From Stutzerimonas stutzeri (GTDB lineage Bacteria > Pseudomonadota > Gammaproteobacteria > Pseudomonadales > Pseudomonadaceae), in contig NZ_JAMOIH010000004.1 in NCBI RefSeq assembly GCF_024448955.1, forward strand, positions 62,001 to 126,000: a DNA stretch of 64,000 bases, in the 5' to 3' direction. Shown here in pieces: positions 9,334 through 19,913 of the stretch. The position numbers were made by a program, and so were the translations under genes. The notes under the pieces are model-generated. The model was not told where the DNA came from, did not search any database, and saw only the letters and a list, made by a program, of their open reading frames with translations. Position 1 is the first letter of the stretch. Every line of letters starts with the position of its first letter.

Positions 9334-9794
9334 AAACGCCCCCGGATTTCGTCGAGCAGCGCCGCGGATGCCCTCTCCACCAACTCAAGCACCCGCTCGA
9401 AGCCCTCGTCGCCACCAAAATACGGATCGGGCACTATGTCCTCGCCCAGCTTGTAGCGGCGCAGGAACAGGTCGAGTTCACTGCGAGAATCAGCGGGCCG
9501 CAGCGCCTGTAATCGCTCCAGGTTGTCATGATCCATCGCCAGAACCAGATCGAAGCGCCGGAAGTCGTCCTCTACCACCTGCCGCGCTCTCAACGCACTG
9601 AGGTCGTAGCCTCGCTTGGCGGCAGCCAGGCAAGACCGCTGATCCGGCCCATTTCCAACGTGCCAGTCACCGGTTCCGGCCGAATCGATGCTGATTCGAT
9701 CATCCAACTGGGCATCCTGAACACACTTACGAAACACGGCCTCGGCAGTGGGCGAACGGCAGATATTCCCCATGCAAACGAACAGAACCTTCAC
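9330..9794 (-). CDS. Low-molecular-weight protein-tyrosine phosphatase
   Basis: The product has 154 residues. The P-loop C-X5-R is at the extreme N-terminus (C7-M-G-N-I-C-R13-S) and the general-acid Asp lies in the D-P-Y-F-G-G motif in the C-terminal part. These are the defining residues of the family. Homologues dephosphorylate tyrosine on bacterial tyrosine kinases or other cytoplasmic targets; the partner is unknown here. It lies between kdsB and murB (2 bases and a 4-base overlap), so it belongs to the envelope operon. No capsule genes or BY-kinase are visible in the window. Confidence 0.92.
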   Translation of the reverse strand: MKVLFVCMGNICRSPTAEAVFRKCVQDAQLDDRISIDSAGTGDWHVGNGPDQRSCLAAAKRGYDLSALRARQVVEDDFRRFDLVLAMDHDNLERLQALRPADSRSELDLFLRRYKLGEDIVPDPYFGGDEGFERVLELVERASAALLDEIRGRL

Positions 9795-9796
9795 GC

Positions 9797-10561
9797 TCAG
9801 GCTCCGAGCAACTTACGGACGCGCTCGAGATCCTCGGCGGTGTCGACCCCTGCCGGAGGCGCCTCGACCGCATCGGCCACGTGAATACGCTGGCCGTGCC
9901 AGAGGGCACGCAGCTGCTCAAGACACTCGGTGTTCTCCAGCCAGCAAGGGCCCCAGGCTACGAAGTCAGCCAGGAACCCGGCTCGGTAGGCATAGATACC
10001 GATATGTCGGCGATATGGAACGCCGGACGGCAAAGCATTCCGGTCCTGTGCAAATTCGTCCCGCGCCCAAGGCAGTGGTGCACGGCTGAACGTCAGCGCC
10101 AAACCATTGATATCGCTGAGCACTTTGACCACGTTCGGATTGAACAACGCCTGCGAATCGCTGATCGGCTCGGCAAGGGTAGCGATTGCCGCCTCGGAGT
10201 GCGCGGCCAGGTTGAATGCGACCTGATCGATCACCGAAGGGGGAATCAACGGCTCGTCGCCCTGCACATTGACCACTATTGCATCTGTCGCGAGACCCAG
10301 CTTTTCCGCCACTTCGGCAAGGCGATCCGTCCCCGAGTTGTGCTCGACTCGGGTCAGCACGGCGTCCGCACCAAAGCCTTCGCAGGCCTCCAGAATGCGC
10401 TGGTCATCGGTCGCCACCACCACCCGTTGCGCACCACTCTTGCACGCCTGTTCCCAGACGTGGCGGATCATCGGTTTGCCTGCGATATCTTGTAGCGGTT
10501 TGCCAGGCAAGCGGCTGGACGCGTAACGCGCCGGGATCACAACGGTATAGGAGCTACTCAT
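9797..10561 (-). CDS. kdsB: 3-deoxy-manno-octulosonate cytidylyltransferase KdsB
   Basis: The product has 254 residues. The CTP-binding N-terminus V-I-P-A-R-Y-x-S-x-R-L-P-G-K-P (about 8-22) and the Q-G-D-E-P metal-binding motif (D102) are intact. The enzyme activates Kdo with CTP to CMP-Kdo for lipid A-core assembly. The start overlaps the stop of the Trm112-like gene by 4 bases. The operon lpxK-Trm112-like-kdsB groups lipopolysaccharide steps. Confidence 0.97.
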   Translation of the reverse strand: MSSSYTVVIPARYASSRLPGKPLQDIAGKPMIRHVWEQACKSGAQRVVVATDDQRILEACEGFGADAVLTRVEHNSGTDRLAEVAEKLGLATDAIVVNVQGDEPLIPPSVIDQVAFNLAAHSEAAIATLAEPISDSQALFNPNVVKVLSDINGLALTFSRAPLPWARDEFAQDRNALPSGVPYRRHIGIYAYRAGFLADFVAWGPCWLENTECLEQLRALWHGQRIHVADAVEAPPAGVDTAEDLERVRKLLGA

Positions 10562-10743
10562 TTGTCCAGACGCTCATCCACTTCGAGGGTGCGGGCTTCA
10601 CTCTCCAACATCACCGGGATCCCGTCTCGCACGGGAAAGGCCATGCCGTCAGCCTTGCAGATCAGTTCGGACTTGTCGTCGGCCAGCTTCAGCGGACCCT
10701 TGCAGAGGGGGCAGGCGAGAATATCGAGCAGTTTGGTATCCAT
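10558..10743 (-). CDS. Trm112 family protein (YcaR-like, 61 aa)
   Basis: The product has 61 residues. I chose the ATG at 10743, giving the family N-terminus ([14 protein letters not shown]), rather than the much longer upstream frame that runs into lpxK. A half zinc ribbon (C-P-L-C-K-G) is followed by a [11 protein letters not shown] segment typical of Trm112/YcaR. Eukaryotic Trm112 stabilises methyltransferases; the bacterial role is unclear. The lpxK-Trm112-like-kdsB order is conserved in proteobacteria. It overlaps kdsB by 4 bases. Confidence 0.93.
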   Translation of the reverse strand: MDTKLLDILACPLCKGPLKLADDKSELICKADGMAFPVRDGIPVMLESEARTLEVDERLDK

Positions 10744-10784
10744 GCGCAGTCCTTGGATCGACCGCACCAGGCAAGTCGAGCGGC

Positions 10785-11789
10785 TTAGGGGTGTTCCGGC
10801 AGCAGTCGGTCCAGCTGGGCATCGAACCAGGTCACGAATGCCGCCGAAGGCGCGGCCTGTACCTGCAGATAGCACCAACCCGGCAACGCGAATGCCCGGC
10901 ATTTGACCGCATCCTTCTCCGTCATCACTAAGGGGAGCTCGGGGCTGAAACTCAACTGCTCCAGGCTATAGCGAGCGTGATCGGCAAAGGGGTGCGGAAT
11001 CGGTCGCCAGTGTAGCGCCTCGAGCGTGGTGAAGAAACGCTGCGGATTACCGATTCCGGCGACCGCATGCAGCTGCTGACCCGGCGGGAAATGATCGAGC
11101 GGCCAGCTCTGTCCGCTGACCAACTCGACCAAACGTGATGGCTGCAGGGCGAAGGCGAAACCGGAGGGGTCGTCGGCGAGCGCTCCATTGAAAAGCACCG
11201 CATCGACCGACTCCAGCCGCTCCACTGGCTCACGCAATGGGCCGGCCGGCAGGCAGCGACGGTTGCCGAGCCCGCGGGCGGCATCGATAAGCACCAGCTC
11301 AAGATCACGTGCAAGCCGGTAGTGCTGTAAACCATCGTCGGAAAGAATCAGATCGAGCGATTCGCTCTTGAGTAGCTCGCGAACCGCACGGGCGCGATCC
11401 GGATCGATCATCACCGGTACGCCCGTCCGTTGCGCGATCAGTAACGGCTCGTCGCCCGCCTCGGCCGCTGTCTGCTCGGGCATTACCCGCCACGGATGGG
11501 CCGGTGGCGTGGCGCCGTAACCCCGACTGACCACGCCGACCTTAAGGCCGCGCTGGCAACAATGCTCGATGAGCCAGAGAATCAGAGGCGTCTTGCCGGT
11601 TCCGCCAACGGTGATATTGCCCACCACCACCACGGGCACCGGGGCCCGATAACGGTCGGTCGAACCACTGAGAAACTTCTGTCGCTTGGTAACGACCACC
11701 CGCCGGTAAACCGCCTCCAATGGGGCGAGCAGGGCCAGAGCCGGGTGCCCTTCATACCAGGCTCGCTGTAGACGTTCGGCAAAGGACAT
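10785..11789 (-). CDS. lpxK: Tetraacyldisaccharide 4'-kinase LpxK
   Basis: The product has 334 residues. An N-terminal hydrophobic helix (about 15-30) fits membrane association. The unusual Walker A lies at G57-N-I-T-V-G-G-T-G-K66-T67, and a C-terminal E-K-D-A-V-K motif is present. LpxK phosphorylates the lipid A disaccharide precursor at the inner membrane to give lipid IVA. The start overlaps the exbD stop by a single base, so it is in one operon with exbB-exbD upstream and kdsB downstream. Confidence 0.97.
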   Translation of the reverse strand: MSFAERLQRAWYEGHPALALLAPLEAVYRRVVVTKRQKFLSGSTDRYRAPVPVVVVGNITVGGTGKTPLILWLIEHCCQRGLKVGVVSRGYGATPPAHPWRVMPEQTAAEAGDEPLLIAQRTGVPVMIDPDRARAVRELLKSESLDLILSDDGLQHYRLARDLELVLIDAARGLGNRRCLPAGPLREPVERLESVDAVLFNGALADDPSGFAFALQPSRLVELVSGQSWPLDHFPPGQQLHAVAGIGNPQRFFTTLEALHWRPIPHPFADHARYSLEQLSFSPELPLVMTEKDAVKCRAFALPGWCYLQVQAAPSAAFVTWFDAQLDRLLPEHP

Positions 11790-12217
11790 CAGGGTTCCGG
11801 CTGGGCCTCGACGGTAGTGATGCGCAGCTGTGCAAAGCCCAATTTGCCCGCCGCATCCATGGCGGTGATGACCGCCTGATGTGGCGTCTTACCGTCGGCG
11901 CTGATCACCATCGGCAGATTGGTGTCGCCCTCTGATTCCTTGCTGAGTGCTGCCATGAGCGTGCTCAGATCATGCTTGATCAAGGTCTTGCCATTGAGGG
12001 TGAATTTGCCTTCGACATCGATGACCACTTCCAGCCGCTTTGTCTCTGCTTGCTGTGGTGGCGTACCGCTGGCCGCTTCAGGCAGATCGACCTGGAGCTG
12101 GGTTTCACGGGTGAAGGTTGTCGTCACCACGAAGAACAGCAGCAGGATAAACACTACATCGATCAGCGGTGCCAGGCCGATATCGACGTTTTCCCGCGCC
12201 TTGCGTCGAAACTTCAC
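11789..12217 (-). CDS. exbD: ExbD/TolR family biopolymer transport protein
   Basis: The product has 142 residues. There is a single N-terminal membrane helix (about 13-35) with the conserved proton-pathway Asp20 in P-L-I-D-V-V-F, followed by a periplasmic domain. ExbD/TolR subunits form proton-driven motors with ExbB/TolQ. The gene overlaps both neighbours (exbB by 4 bases, lpxK by 1). No TonB or TolA is adjacent, so the partner it energises is unknown; location beside lipid A genes suggests an envelope role. Confidence 0.9.
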   Translation of the reverse strand: MKFRRKARENVDIGLAPLIDVVFILLLFFVVTTTFTRETQLQVDLPEAASGTPPQQAETKRLEVVIDVEGKFTLNGKTLIKHDLSTLMAALSKESEGDTNLPMVISADGKTPHQAVITAMDAAGKLGFAQLRITTVEAQPEP

Positions 12218-12846
12218 GCCTTGCCCTCACCCAGATCGACGTCACGGTCACCCTGTACGACCTCGACCAGCTTGATCGCTTCCTGCTCCATGCCGACCAC
12301 CAGTTCTTCGACGCGGCGTAGCAGGAAACGATGGAAAAACAATGCCGGGATGCCGACCATCAAACCTGCTGCAGTAGTGATCAACGCTTTGGAGATACCG
12401 GCTGCGAGCAACGGTGCGTTGGCCATGCCGGAGCCCATGAAGGCGCTGAAAATCTCGATCATCCCAAGCACCGTACCCAGCAGCCCGAGCAGCGGCGCGA
12501 TCCCGGCGATGGTGCCCAGTGCATTGAGGTAACGCTCGAGATCATGGACGACACGCGCCGCAGCCTCCTCGATGCACTCTTTCATGATCTCCCGGCCATG
12601 TTTGGAGTTGGCCAGACCTGCTGCCAAAATCTCGCCTAGCGGCGAATCGGCGCGCAACTCCTTGAGCTTCTGATTACTGAGCTTCTTGTCCTTGATCCAT
12701 TTCCATACCTGGCCGAGCAGATGCGGCGGGGTCACGCGAGCAGGCCGTAGCGTCCACAGCCTTTCGGCGACGATACCAGCGGCAGCGATGGAACAGAAAA
12801 TGATTGGCAGCATTATCCAGCCGCCCGCTTTAACCAGCTCCCACAC
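12214..12846 (-). CDS. exbB: MotA/TolQ/ExbB proton channel family protein
   Basis: The product has 210 residues. Three membrane helices are apparent at about 10-30, 110-135 and 152-172, with the characteristic G-L-L-G-T-V-x-G-M and A-L-I-T-T-A-A-G-L motifs in the last two. It forms the proton channel with the ExbD-like protein encoded just downstream. It is the first gene of the exbB-exbD-lpxK-Trm112-kdsB-phosphatase-murB run. comEC, upstream on the same strand, ends 71 bases before it. Confidence 0.92.
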   Translation of the reverse strand: MWELVKAGGWIMLPIIFCSIAAAGIVAERLWTLRPARVTPPHLLGQVWKWIKDKKLSNQKLKELRADSPLGEILAAGLANSKHGREIMKECIEEAAARVVHDLERYLNALGTIAGIAPLLGLLGTVLGMIEIFSAFMGSGMANAPLLAAGISKALITTAAGLMVGIPALFFHRFLLRRVEELVVGMEQEAIKLVEVVQGDRDVDLGEGKA

Positions 12847-12917
12847 GAGATGAATCCCCCTCGAAAAAGTGGCGCCACTCTAGCATAGGGTCAATGGGCA
12901 GCCGACGGCCTCGGTTC

Positions 12918-15143
12918 TCATTTTTCCCGCCAGAATCGCCGTTCGGCGCGCAATCCCTGCGCGGATTCGAAACGCCCGAGAAGGATTCGTATGGCACCCT
13001 GCTCGGCGGTGTCGTAAAGCTGCGTATTGGATGCTTGCAGACGCTGCACGACGTCCGGATGCGGATGACCGAAAGCATTATGAAAGCTGCGCGAGACCAG
13101 CGCCCCTTCAGCACCCGCCGCCTCGATGAACGCCGCAGAAGACGAGCTGCGACTACCATGGTGCGGCACCAGCAGCCATCGCACCTCGAGTGGCATATCG
13201 CTCGCTATCAGCGCCTGTTCCGCTGTCGCATCGATGTCCCCGGTGAGTAACAGCCGCTCGCCAGCCGCTTCGACCAACAGTACGCAAGAAGATTGGTTGC
13301 TATTTTTGCTTTCTGACCATTGCCAAAGCGTGAAACTGACCTGATCCCACTCCCAACGATCTCCTGGACGGCACCACTCGGCGCCCAACGTAGCAGGTAG
13401 TCGCTCCGGTTCGCCGCTGAGTACCCGTGCTGCCGGTAGCAATCGCTGAATTGCCTCGGCGCCTCCCGAATGATCACTATCAGCATGGCTGAGGATCAGC
13501 AGATCGAGATCGGCCAGCCCCAACGCCCTTAGCGAAGGAAACACAACACGCTCGCCGATATCGAAGTCCCCGTAGCGCGGCCCCGCGTCATATAGCAAGG
13601 CATGCTCACGCGTACGCACCAGCACCGCCAGCCCCTGACCGACATCGAACACCCACACTTCCGCCTGCCCTACAGCGGGTGTGTTCGCCGGTGGAAACAG
13701 CAAGGGCACGAAGAGCGCCCACCCTAGCGCCCGGAACGGCACTCCGGACGGCAACAAGATCAATAGCATGCCCAGCGCAACCAGCAACCAACTCCACAGC
13801 GGCAAGGACGTTGACAGCCATGCCGGTTGCCAGCCAGCGAGCCATTGCAGCGCATCGAACAGAAACGCCAGCAGCCCACCAGCCAGCCATAGCAGCAGCT
13901 CACCGACATCCGGTAGCCACAACAGCGAGGTGCCTAATAATGACAAGGGTACGATCAGCGTACTGACCAGCGGCACGGCAAACAGATTGGCGATCGGGCC
14001 GCTCAGGCTTACCGGCAAGCCCAACGCAAGCAATACTGGTAACAAGCCGAACGCCATACCCCACTGAGCGCGACCCAACGCCCTCCACCAGATCCAGCTA
14101 CCGAGTCGACCACGAAAGATCAGAACGAGTAATGCCACCGCCAGGAACGACAGCCAGAACCCCGGTTGCAGGCTTACCAGCGGATCTAGCAGCAGGACAC
14201 CATTGAGCGCGATCAACAGGGGCAGCCATACGCCGAGATGTCGAAAGCGCAAGCGCCACAGAAGCACCAGCGCGACCATCATGCAAGCGCGCTGCACCGG
14301 CACTTCGAAGCCCGCCAGCCAGCCGTATCCAAGCGCACCTACCAAAGCGAAGCCACACGCCCACGGCAGCCAGGCGACCCTTGGTGGCCAGATACCCCAG
14401 CGCGCCATCAGCGCGACCAGGCCATAAAGCAGGCCGGCCAGCATCCCTACATGCTGTCCCGAGATCACCATTAGGTGCACGGTTCCGGTGTCTTGAAGGA
14501 TCCGCCAGTCGGACGTAGACAAACCACTGTCGTCGCCAACCACCAGCGCTGCGATTGCGCCCGAGCGTCCCTGCGCATCGACTGCTAACAAGCGTTGGCG
14601 CAGCCGATCACGCCACGACTGATTTCCTTGCGCGACCGACACGCGCTCGCCGGCCTTGATCGTGCCGCTGGCGCCAATCCGCCGCGCCAGCAGCCAGGCC
14701 TCGTAATCGAACGAGTTCGGATTGACCAGACCACGTGGTCGTTTCAGCTTGGCTGCAAGCCGCCAGCGTTCTCCGGCCTGCAATACCGGCCCGCCGTACC
14801 AAGCCAATCGCACCCGCGATGGTAGACCGGCATGACGCGACGAAATATCCACCAGTTCGAACCGCACCACGCCATCACTGATGTCCGGCAGTCCGGTCAC
14901 GCGTCCTTCCATCCAGAAGGTGCGTCCGTCGAGTTCTACCGGCAAGCGATCATCCAGCGCCCAATGAGCACTCAAGCAGGCCCAGCCAAATCCAAAGCAG
15001 AAAAAAGCGCCCGGCCAAAAGCGCGACGGTAGCAGCGCCAAACCGGACATGCAGATGAGGGGCAGCGCCCACATTGGTGGTAACTGCGGTAGAAAGCGCA
15101 GCAGTAGGAGGCCTGCCGCCAGCGCCAGCATCGCTGTACGCAT
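12918..15143 (-). CDS. comEC: DNA internalization-related competence protein ComEC/Rec2
   Basis: The product has 741 residues. I chose the ATG at 15143, which has a GGGAGAT ribosome site; a start at 15173 adds 10 residues. The order is an N-terminal hydrophobic pair, an OB-like soluble domain (about 50-180), a polytopic membrane competence domain (about 210-470), and a C-terminal metallo-beta-lactamase-like domain with S-H-A-D-S-D-H near residue 551. ComEC forms the inner-membrane channel for single-stranded DNA uptake in natural transformation. P. stutzeri strains are well known to be transformable, which fits. Confidence 0.93.
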   Translation of the reverse strand: MRTAMLALAAGLLLLRFLPQLPPMWALPLICMSGLALLPSRFWPGAFFCFGFGWACLSAHWALDDRLPVELDGRTFWMEGRVTGLPDISDGVVRFELVDISSRHAGLPSRVRLAWYGGPVLQAGERWRLAAKLKRPRGLVNPNSFDYEAWLLARRIGASGTIKAGERVSVAQGNQSWRDRLRQRLLAVDAQGRSGAIAALVVGDDSGLSTSDWRILQDTGTVHLMVISGQHVGMLAGLLYGLVALMARWGIWPPRVAWLPWACGFALVGALGYGWLAGFEVPVQRACMMVALVLLWRLRFRHLGVWLPLLIALNGVLLLDPLVSLQPGFWLSFLAVALLVLIFRGRLGSWIWWRALGRAQWGMAFGLLPVLLALGLPVSLSGPIANLFAVPLVSTLIVPLSLLGTSLLWLPDVGELLLWLAGGLLAFLFDALQWLAGWQPAWLSTSLPLWSWLLVALGMLLILLPSGVPFRALGWALFVPLLFPPANTPAVGQAEVWVFDVGQGLAVLVRTREHALLYDAGPRYGDFDIGERVVFPSLRALGLADLDLLILSHADSDHSGGAEAIQRLLPAARVLSGEPERLPATLGAEWCRPGDRWEWDQVSFTLWQWSESKNSNQSSCVLLVEAAGERLLLTGDIDATAEQALIASDMPLEVRWLLVPHHGSRSSSSAAFIEAAGAEGALVSRSFHNAFGHPHPDVVQRLQASNTQLYDTAEQGAIRILLGRFESAQGLRAERRFWREK

Positions 15144-15320
15144 TACATCTCCCGGATTCCCTTCCGAAAACAATAAACGCGACCCGAATAATCGGGTGGT
15201 CTACTACGAAGCTCGACATCCTGTCGGCCGGGGCAGTGTATACCTAATGTCACAAACTCTAGCAGTGCCGGGTCTCGTTTCAGGCATAATCGCCGTGCTT
15301 ACGCCTGCCAGAGAAACGCC

Positions 15321-15836
15321 ATGCCGCGTCGCTTTTTCAAACGCTACATGCCGCACCCGGATCGCATAAAAGAGGACAAGTCCCTGCGCTTTCTTGGCGC
15401 GCTGATTCACGATCCCAACCTGCTGCACCTCAACCGGCATTCCGTTTCCAGGGCGATGGCTATCGGCCTGTTCTGGGCCATGATTCCCATGCCTATGCAG
15501 ATGCTCGTCGCCGCAGTTTGCGCAGTGCCCGCCAGAGCCAACCTGCCAATTGCCATAGGCCTGGTATGGCTGACCAATCCTCTGACCATGCCGCCGATTT
15601 TCTATTGCAACTACAAGATTGGTGCCTGGCTTATGGATACTCCGGCCTCGCCAATGCCGGTGGAACTGAGCCTCGCCTGGGTGCGCCAGATGCTCAATAG
15701 CCATTGGCAACCGCTTTATCTAGGCTCCTTCGTCGCCGCCATAGTGCTATCGGTATTGGGCTACGTTGCCACCCAGGCATATTGGCGCTGGTGGGTTGGC
15801 CGCAGCTGGCGCAAACGCCAGCAGAATCGCCGCTGA
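15321..15836 (+). CDS. DUF2062 domain-containing membrane protein
   Basis: The product has 171 residues. After a basic N-terminus there are hydrophobic segments near 45-65, 70-95 and 135-157, and a strongly basic C-terminus. The sequence A-I-G-L-F-W-A-M-I-P-M-P-M-Q-M and the T-N-P-L-T-M-P-P-I-F motif are typical of DUF2062, a small inner-membrane family of unknown function common in proteobacteria. It is divergent from comEC across 177 bases. Confidence 0.88.
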   Translation: MPRRFFKRYMPHPDRIKEDKSLRFLGALIHDPNLLHLNRHSVSRAMAIGLFWAMIPMPMQMLVAAVCAVPARANLPIAIGLVWLTNPLTMPPIFYCNYKIGAWLMDTPASPMPVELSLAWVRQMLNSHWQPLYLGSFVAAIVLSVLGYVATQAYWRWWVGRSWRKRQQNRR

Positions 15837-16039
15837 CTCCCCCACCCTTTTTCACGGCTGGCAACCGTTGAATGCCTGAGCATGGCGAGCCAAGGCGCAA
15901 CGACATTGAATTGGTTACAGCCACAGACTGGCTCGACGGCTGAGCCCAACGCTCAACGGATCAATACCCTTTTACCTTCGTAATGATTGACCGGCCCGCA
16001 ACCAAGGCCGGTTCGATACCGCATGACCAACGAGCAGCA

Positions 16040-17287
16040 CTACTCGTAGCGCAGTGCTTCGGCGGGCTGTGTCTGTGCAGCGCGCCAGGCGGGATAGAGC
16101 GTTGCAAGAAAGCTCAGCACAAGTGCCGCAAGCGTCACCAAGGCGACGTCTTCGAGCCGCAATTCGGACGGCAACGTGCTGATGAAATACACATCGGAGC
16201 TGAAGATATGCTGCCCCGATATCTTTTCTAGCCAGGCCACTAGAGCGCTGACGTTCAACGCGCCAAGGACTCCGAGAACAGTACCTATCAGCGTACCGGT
16301 CAGGCCGATGATGCTGCCCTGCACCATGAAGATCGCCATGATCTGACGGGGCGTTGCGCCCAGGGTACGCAGAATCGCGATGTCGGCACGCTTATCGGCG
16401 ACTACCATGATCAAGGTCGCGATGATATTGAACGCGGCAACCGCCACGATCAGCAGAAGCAGCAGGCCGATCATAGTTTTTTCCATCTTCATCGCACTGA
16501 ACAGACTGCCCTGGGTCAGCGACCAATCCTCGCCGCGATAGTCGCCGCCGAGCGCGTCGATGATCTCGGACGTCGTTTCAGGCGCGCGGTATAGATCCGC
16601 CAGCCTGACCCTCACGCCTTCGACCTGATCAGGCTGCCAACGGAGCATCCGCGCCGCATCGGCCCGATGGATCATGGCCAGACTGCCGTCCAGTTCGGCA
16701 CCGACCTTGAATACTCCTACGACATTCAGACGCTGCATGCGCGGCGTGACACCGCCGGGCGTATCGCTGAGCTCCGGCACGATCAGCGTGAGCTTGTCGC
16801 CCAGTTTCAGGCCGAATCGACGCGCGGTCATCAATCCGAGAATGACCCCGGACTCGCCCGGCTTGAGGTCGTCGAGCCTGCCAGCCATCATTTTCGAGCC
16901 GAGGATCGAGACCTCCCCTTCCATCTGCGGATCGATACCCTTGATCTCGATAGGCTGCATGGCCCCTTTGAAGGAAAGCATGCCTTCGAGCTGTGTAATC
17001 GGCGCAGCGCCGAGCACTTCAGGATGCGCCATAACCTGGTCAGCCAACGCTCGCCAATCATCCACCGGCTGTCCGTCGCCTGCGATGACTGCATGCGGGA
17101 CCATTCCGAGAATGCGATTGCTCATCTCGCGCTGAAAACCGTTCATGACCGACAGCACCATGATCATCGCCAGCACACCCAGCGAGAGGCCGATCATGGA
17201 CGTCAAGGAGATAAACGAGATGAAGTGGTTACGACGCTTGGCCCGCGTATAACGACTGCCAATGAAGATGCTGAGCGGCCTGAACAT
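16040..17287 (-). CDS. lolE: Lipoprotein-releasing ABC transporter permease (LolE-like)
   Basis: The product has 415 residues. There is one N-terminal membrane helix (about 25-50), a large periplasmic MacB-type domain, and three C-terminal helices. It is strongly similar along its whole length to the product of 17993-19240, with an equal length. With LolD it forms the inner-membrane complex that hands lipoproteins to LolA. Its start overlaps the lolD stop by one base. The assignment of LolE versus LolC is by gene order (C-D-E) and could be swapped. Confidence 0.92.
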   Translation of the reverse strand: MFRPLSIFIGSRYTRAKRRNHFISFISLTSMIGLSLGVLAMIMVLSVMNGFQREMSNRILGMVPHAVIAGDGQPVDDWRALADQVMAHPEVLGAAPITQLEGMLSFKGAMQPIEIKGIDPQMEGEVSILGSKMMAGRLDDLKPGESGVILGLMTARRFGLKLGDKLTLIVPELSDTPGGVTPRMQRLNVVGVFKVGAELDGSLAMIHRADAARMLRWQPDQVEGVRVRLADLYRAPETTSEIIDALGGDYRGEDWSLTQGSLFSAMKMEKTMIGLLLLLIVAVAAFNIIATLIMVVADKRADIAILRTLGATPRQIMAIFMVQGSIIGLTGTLIGTVLGVLGALNVSALVAWLEKISGQHIFSSDVYFISTLPSELRLEDVALVTLAALVLSFLATLYPAWRAAQTQPAEALRYE

Positions 17288-18000
17288 TAATCAGCCACCA
17301 GCCGACCGTCTTCCAGACGCAGTATGTGATCCATCTGCCCTGCCAGTTGCGGGTCGTGGGTCACGACAAGAAAGGCTGTGCGCAACGAGCTGCTCAGCTC
17401 CAGCATCAGGTCCTGAATACCCTGCGCAGTATGGTGATCAAGGTTGCCAGTGGGCTCGTCGAGTAGCACCAATGCCGGGCGATTGGCCAAGGCGCGAGCG
17501 ATCGCCACACGCTGGCGTTCGCCTCCCGACAGCTCCGAAGGCTTGTGCGCCAACCGGTGGCCAAGCCCAACCCGCTGCAACAGTTCGGTGGACCGTGTGC
17601 GCGCTTCAGGTATCGGCACCCTGCCGATCAGCAGCGGCATGCACACGTTCTCCAGCGCGGTGAACTCCGGCAACAGATGATGGAACTGATAGACGAAGCC
17701 CAGCGCGCGGTTACGCAGCAACCCGCGGTCCTTTTCGCTCAACGCCGAGAGTTCTTCGCCGGCCAGCCAGACGCTGCCTTCGCTGGGCGTGTCGAGGCCT
17801 CCGAGCAGGTTCAGCAAGGTGCTCTTGCCCGAGCCGGAACTACCGACAATGGCAACCCGTTCACCCGGAAAAAGCTCCAGCTGCAATCCGGACAGCACGC
17901 TGACCGACTCCGGACCTTCCTCGTAGCGCTTGCCCAGGTTGCGGCAACTCAGTACCGCGCGGTCGTTCGAAGACCTTTCGTTCATAACCAGCTCACTCAT
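17287..18000 (-). CDS. lolD: Lipoprotein-releasing system ATP-binding protein LolD
   Basis: The product has 237 residues. Walker A is G53-S-S-G-S-G-K59-S60, the ABC signature is L157-S-G-G-E, and Walker B ends at D181-E182 in [10 protein letters not shown]. This is the MacB/LolD subclass of ATPases that drives lipoprotein extraction from the inner membrane. It overlaps lolC by 8 bases and lolE by 1 base, a tight operon. An internal ATG at codon 6 is an alternative start. Confidence 0.96.
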   Translation of the reverse strand: MSELVMNERSSNDRAVLSCRNLGKRYEEGPESVSVLSGLQLELFPGERVAIVGSSGSGKSTLLNLLGGLDTPSEGSVWLAGEELSALSEKDRGLLRNRALGFVYQFHHLLPEFTALENVCMPLLIGRVPIPEARTRSTELLQRVGLGHRLAHKPSELSGGERQRVAIARALANRPALVLLDEPTGNLDHHTAQGIQDLMLELSSSLRTAFLVVTHDPQLAGQMDHILRLEDGRLVAD

Positions 18001-19240
18001 AACGTAACGCCTCGGCCGGTTGGGTACGGGCCGCTCGCCACGCCGGGTACAGGGTGGCGAAAAAGCTCAGGACGAGCGCCGCGACACAGACCTGCACCAC
18101 GTCGGCAGCCATCAGCCGAGACGGCAGGTAATCGATGAAATACACCTCGGCACTGAGAAACTTGTGCCCGATCAATCGCTCCAGCGCTGCGATCCAACTG
18201 CTGACATTGAGCGCGGCGAAGATACCGAGCAAGGCACCCACTAAGGTACCGACAACGCCGATTACCGTTCCTTGAACCATGAAGATCGCCATGATCTGAC
18301 GGGGCGTCGCGCCGAGCGTACGCAGGATGGCGATGTCGCCACGCTTGTCCGTCACGACCATGACCAGCGTGGAAATGATATTGAAGGCGGCTACCGCGAC
18401 GATGAGCAACAACAAGAGGCCGATCATGGCCTTCTCCATGCGTATCGCCTGATAGAGATTGCCGTGCGTGCGGGTCCAATCGCGGGAATAGAAGTCGTCG
18501 CCCAATTGGCCGGCGAGCTCCCAGGCGATACGCGGAGCCTGAAACAGATCGGCGAAACGCAGGCGCAGCCCCTGAACCTGATCCGGTTTCCAGCGATGCA
18601 ATCGCGCGAGATCGGAAATGTTGGCCATCGCCACGTAGCCATCGATCTCACCCGCGCCGACATGAAAGATGCCGCTAACGGTAAAGCGCTTCATACGTGG
18701 GAAAACACCGGCCGGAGTGACCGACACTTCCGGCGCAACGAAGGTGACCTTATCGCCGACGCCGACTCCAAGCTTGGCCGCAGCCCTGTCACCGATGACG
18801 ATGCCGAACTCGCCTGGCTGCAAACTATCCAGCGACCCTTGGCGGAAGAACTGACCGATGATGGATACATCCGGCTCGAGTGCCGGGTCCACCGCATTGA
18901 TGAGAATCTTGGTGACCTGGCCACGATTGGTCAGCAGACCCTGCATCTGGATGAACGGCGCTACCGCCTCGACTTGCGGATGCTGCTCGAGTCGCTGACC
19001 CAGCGTTTGCCAGTCGTCGATCGGCGTCGCGCTTTCGACCGTGGCGTGCGGAACCATACCCAGCACACGGGTGCGCATCTCGTGGTCGAAACCATTCATC
19101 ACCGACAGCACGACGATCATGACCAGCACACCCAGCGCGAGCCCGATCATGGAGGTGAAGGATATGAAGGAGACGAAGAGGCTGCGACGTCTGGCGCGTG
19201 TGTAACGCGCCCCGATATATACGGACAGCGGTCTGAACAT
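17993..19240 (-). CDS. lolC: Lipoprotein-releasing ABC transporter permease (LolC-like)
   Basis: The product has 415 residues from the ATG at 19240, which restores the family N-terminus M-F-R-P-L-S shared with its paralogue; the frame continues to 19309 without support. The topology is the same as LolE: one N-terminal helix, a periplasmic domain, and three C-terminal helices. It is the first gene of lolC-lolD-lolE. The two permeases are so alike that they must derive from a tandem duplication, as in other gammaproteobacteria with a LolCDE heterodimer. Confidence 0.92.
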   Translation of the reverse strand: MFRPLSVYIGARYTRARRRSLFVSFISFTSMIGLALGVLVMIVVLSVMNGFDHEMRTRVLGMVPHATVESATPIDDWQTLGQRLEQHPQVEAVAPFIQMQGLLTNRGQVTKILINAVDPALEPDVSIIGQFFRQGSLDSLQPGEFGIVIGDRAAAKLGVGVGDKVTFVAPEVSVTPAGVFPRMKRFTVSGIFHVGAGEIDGYVAMANISDLARLHRWKPDQVQGLRLRFADLFQAPRIAWELAGQLGDDFYSRDWTRTHGNLYQAIRMEKAMIGLLLLLIVAVAAFNIISTLVMVVTDKRGDIAILRTLGATPRQIMAIFMVQGTVIGVVGTLVGALLGIFAALNVSSWIAALERLIGHKFLSAEVYFIDYLPSRLMAADVVQVCVAALVLSFFATLYPAWRAARTQPAEALRYE

Positions 19241-19339
19241 AAATCGATGGGTTCGCTTTCGCTGGCGGAAATAACAAGCTGAATGACGTTGCCAGGCGGC
19301 CTGATACACTCAAACCATCACTGCAGCCCAGGGAACGAC

Positions 19340-19912
19340 ATGCCCATAGAAGATACTGAAGATCGCCGCGAATACTACCGTATCGAGGACGTGATCGCAC
19401 TGGAAATCCTGCCACTGGAACACCCAGCAACAGTCAAGAACAGCGGCACAAGCCAGCTGTTCGACCTGCTTGGCGAGCTGCACCAACTCGACTTCGAAGC
19501 GCAACATCTCCTACGTCAGATAGCCGAGGGCAACCGCACGCTGGCCAACTATCTGAAGGTACAGAACAAACGCATCGACCTGATCGGTCAGGCGTTGGCG
19601 CAAGACTTGGTGAAAAATCTCGCCCCAGCGCGCACGGTCGTGCTGTCGGAAGGCGGCATCAGCTTCGTAAACGATCAGCCTCTCGAAGAGGGTTCGGCCT
19701 GGATGCTCAAGCTGGTGCTGATGCCGCAGGGCCTGGGTATGTTGCTCACCGCACGCATCGCCAGCTGCCAGGCACTCGACGAGAATCGGTTTGCAATCGG
19801 TACGTCCTTCGAAGCGCTGACTGATGCACAACGGCAACTGCTCGCTCGACATATCCTTCAGAAACAGGCGACTGAACGACGCCTGGCCCGTGAGAGCCTG
19901 CAAGGAACCTGA
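19340..19912 (+). CDS. PilZ domain-containing protein
   Basis: The product has 190 residues. The ATG at 19340 has an AGGGAACG ribosome site; the longer frame from 19283 is not supported. The c-di-GMP-binding R-R-x-x-Y-R motif is at the N-terminus (R-R-E-Y-Y-R-I-E), and a second L-S-E-G-G-I-S-F segment near residue 105 matches the (D/N)xSxxG element in position but starts with L-S-E instead. A helical region lies between them. It probably senses c-di-GMP; the target is unknown. It is divergent from lolC and followed at once by a small secreted protein gene and a glycerophosphodiesterase. Confidence 0.82.
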   Translation: MPIEDTEDRREYYRIEDVIALEILPLEHPATVKNSGTSQLFDLLGELHQLDFEAQHLLRQIAEGNRTLANYLKVQNKRIDLIGQALAQDLVKNLAPARTVVLSEGGISFVNDQPLEEGSAWMLKLVLMPQGLGMLLTARIASCQALDENRFAIGTSFEALTDAQRQLLARHILQKQATERRLARESLQGT

Positions 19913-19913
19913 A

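Noticed and set aside
15989-16013. Hairpin (ACCGGCC/GGCCGGT) beyond the lolE stop
   Set aside because: Short stem with a 9-base loop and no clear T-run; too weak to call.
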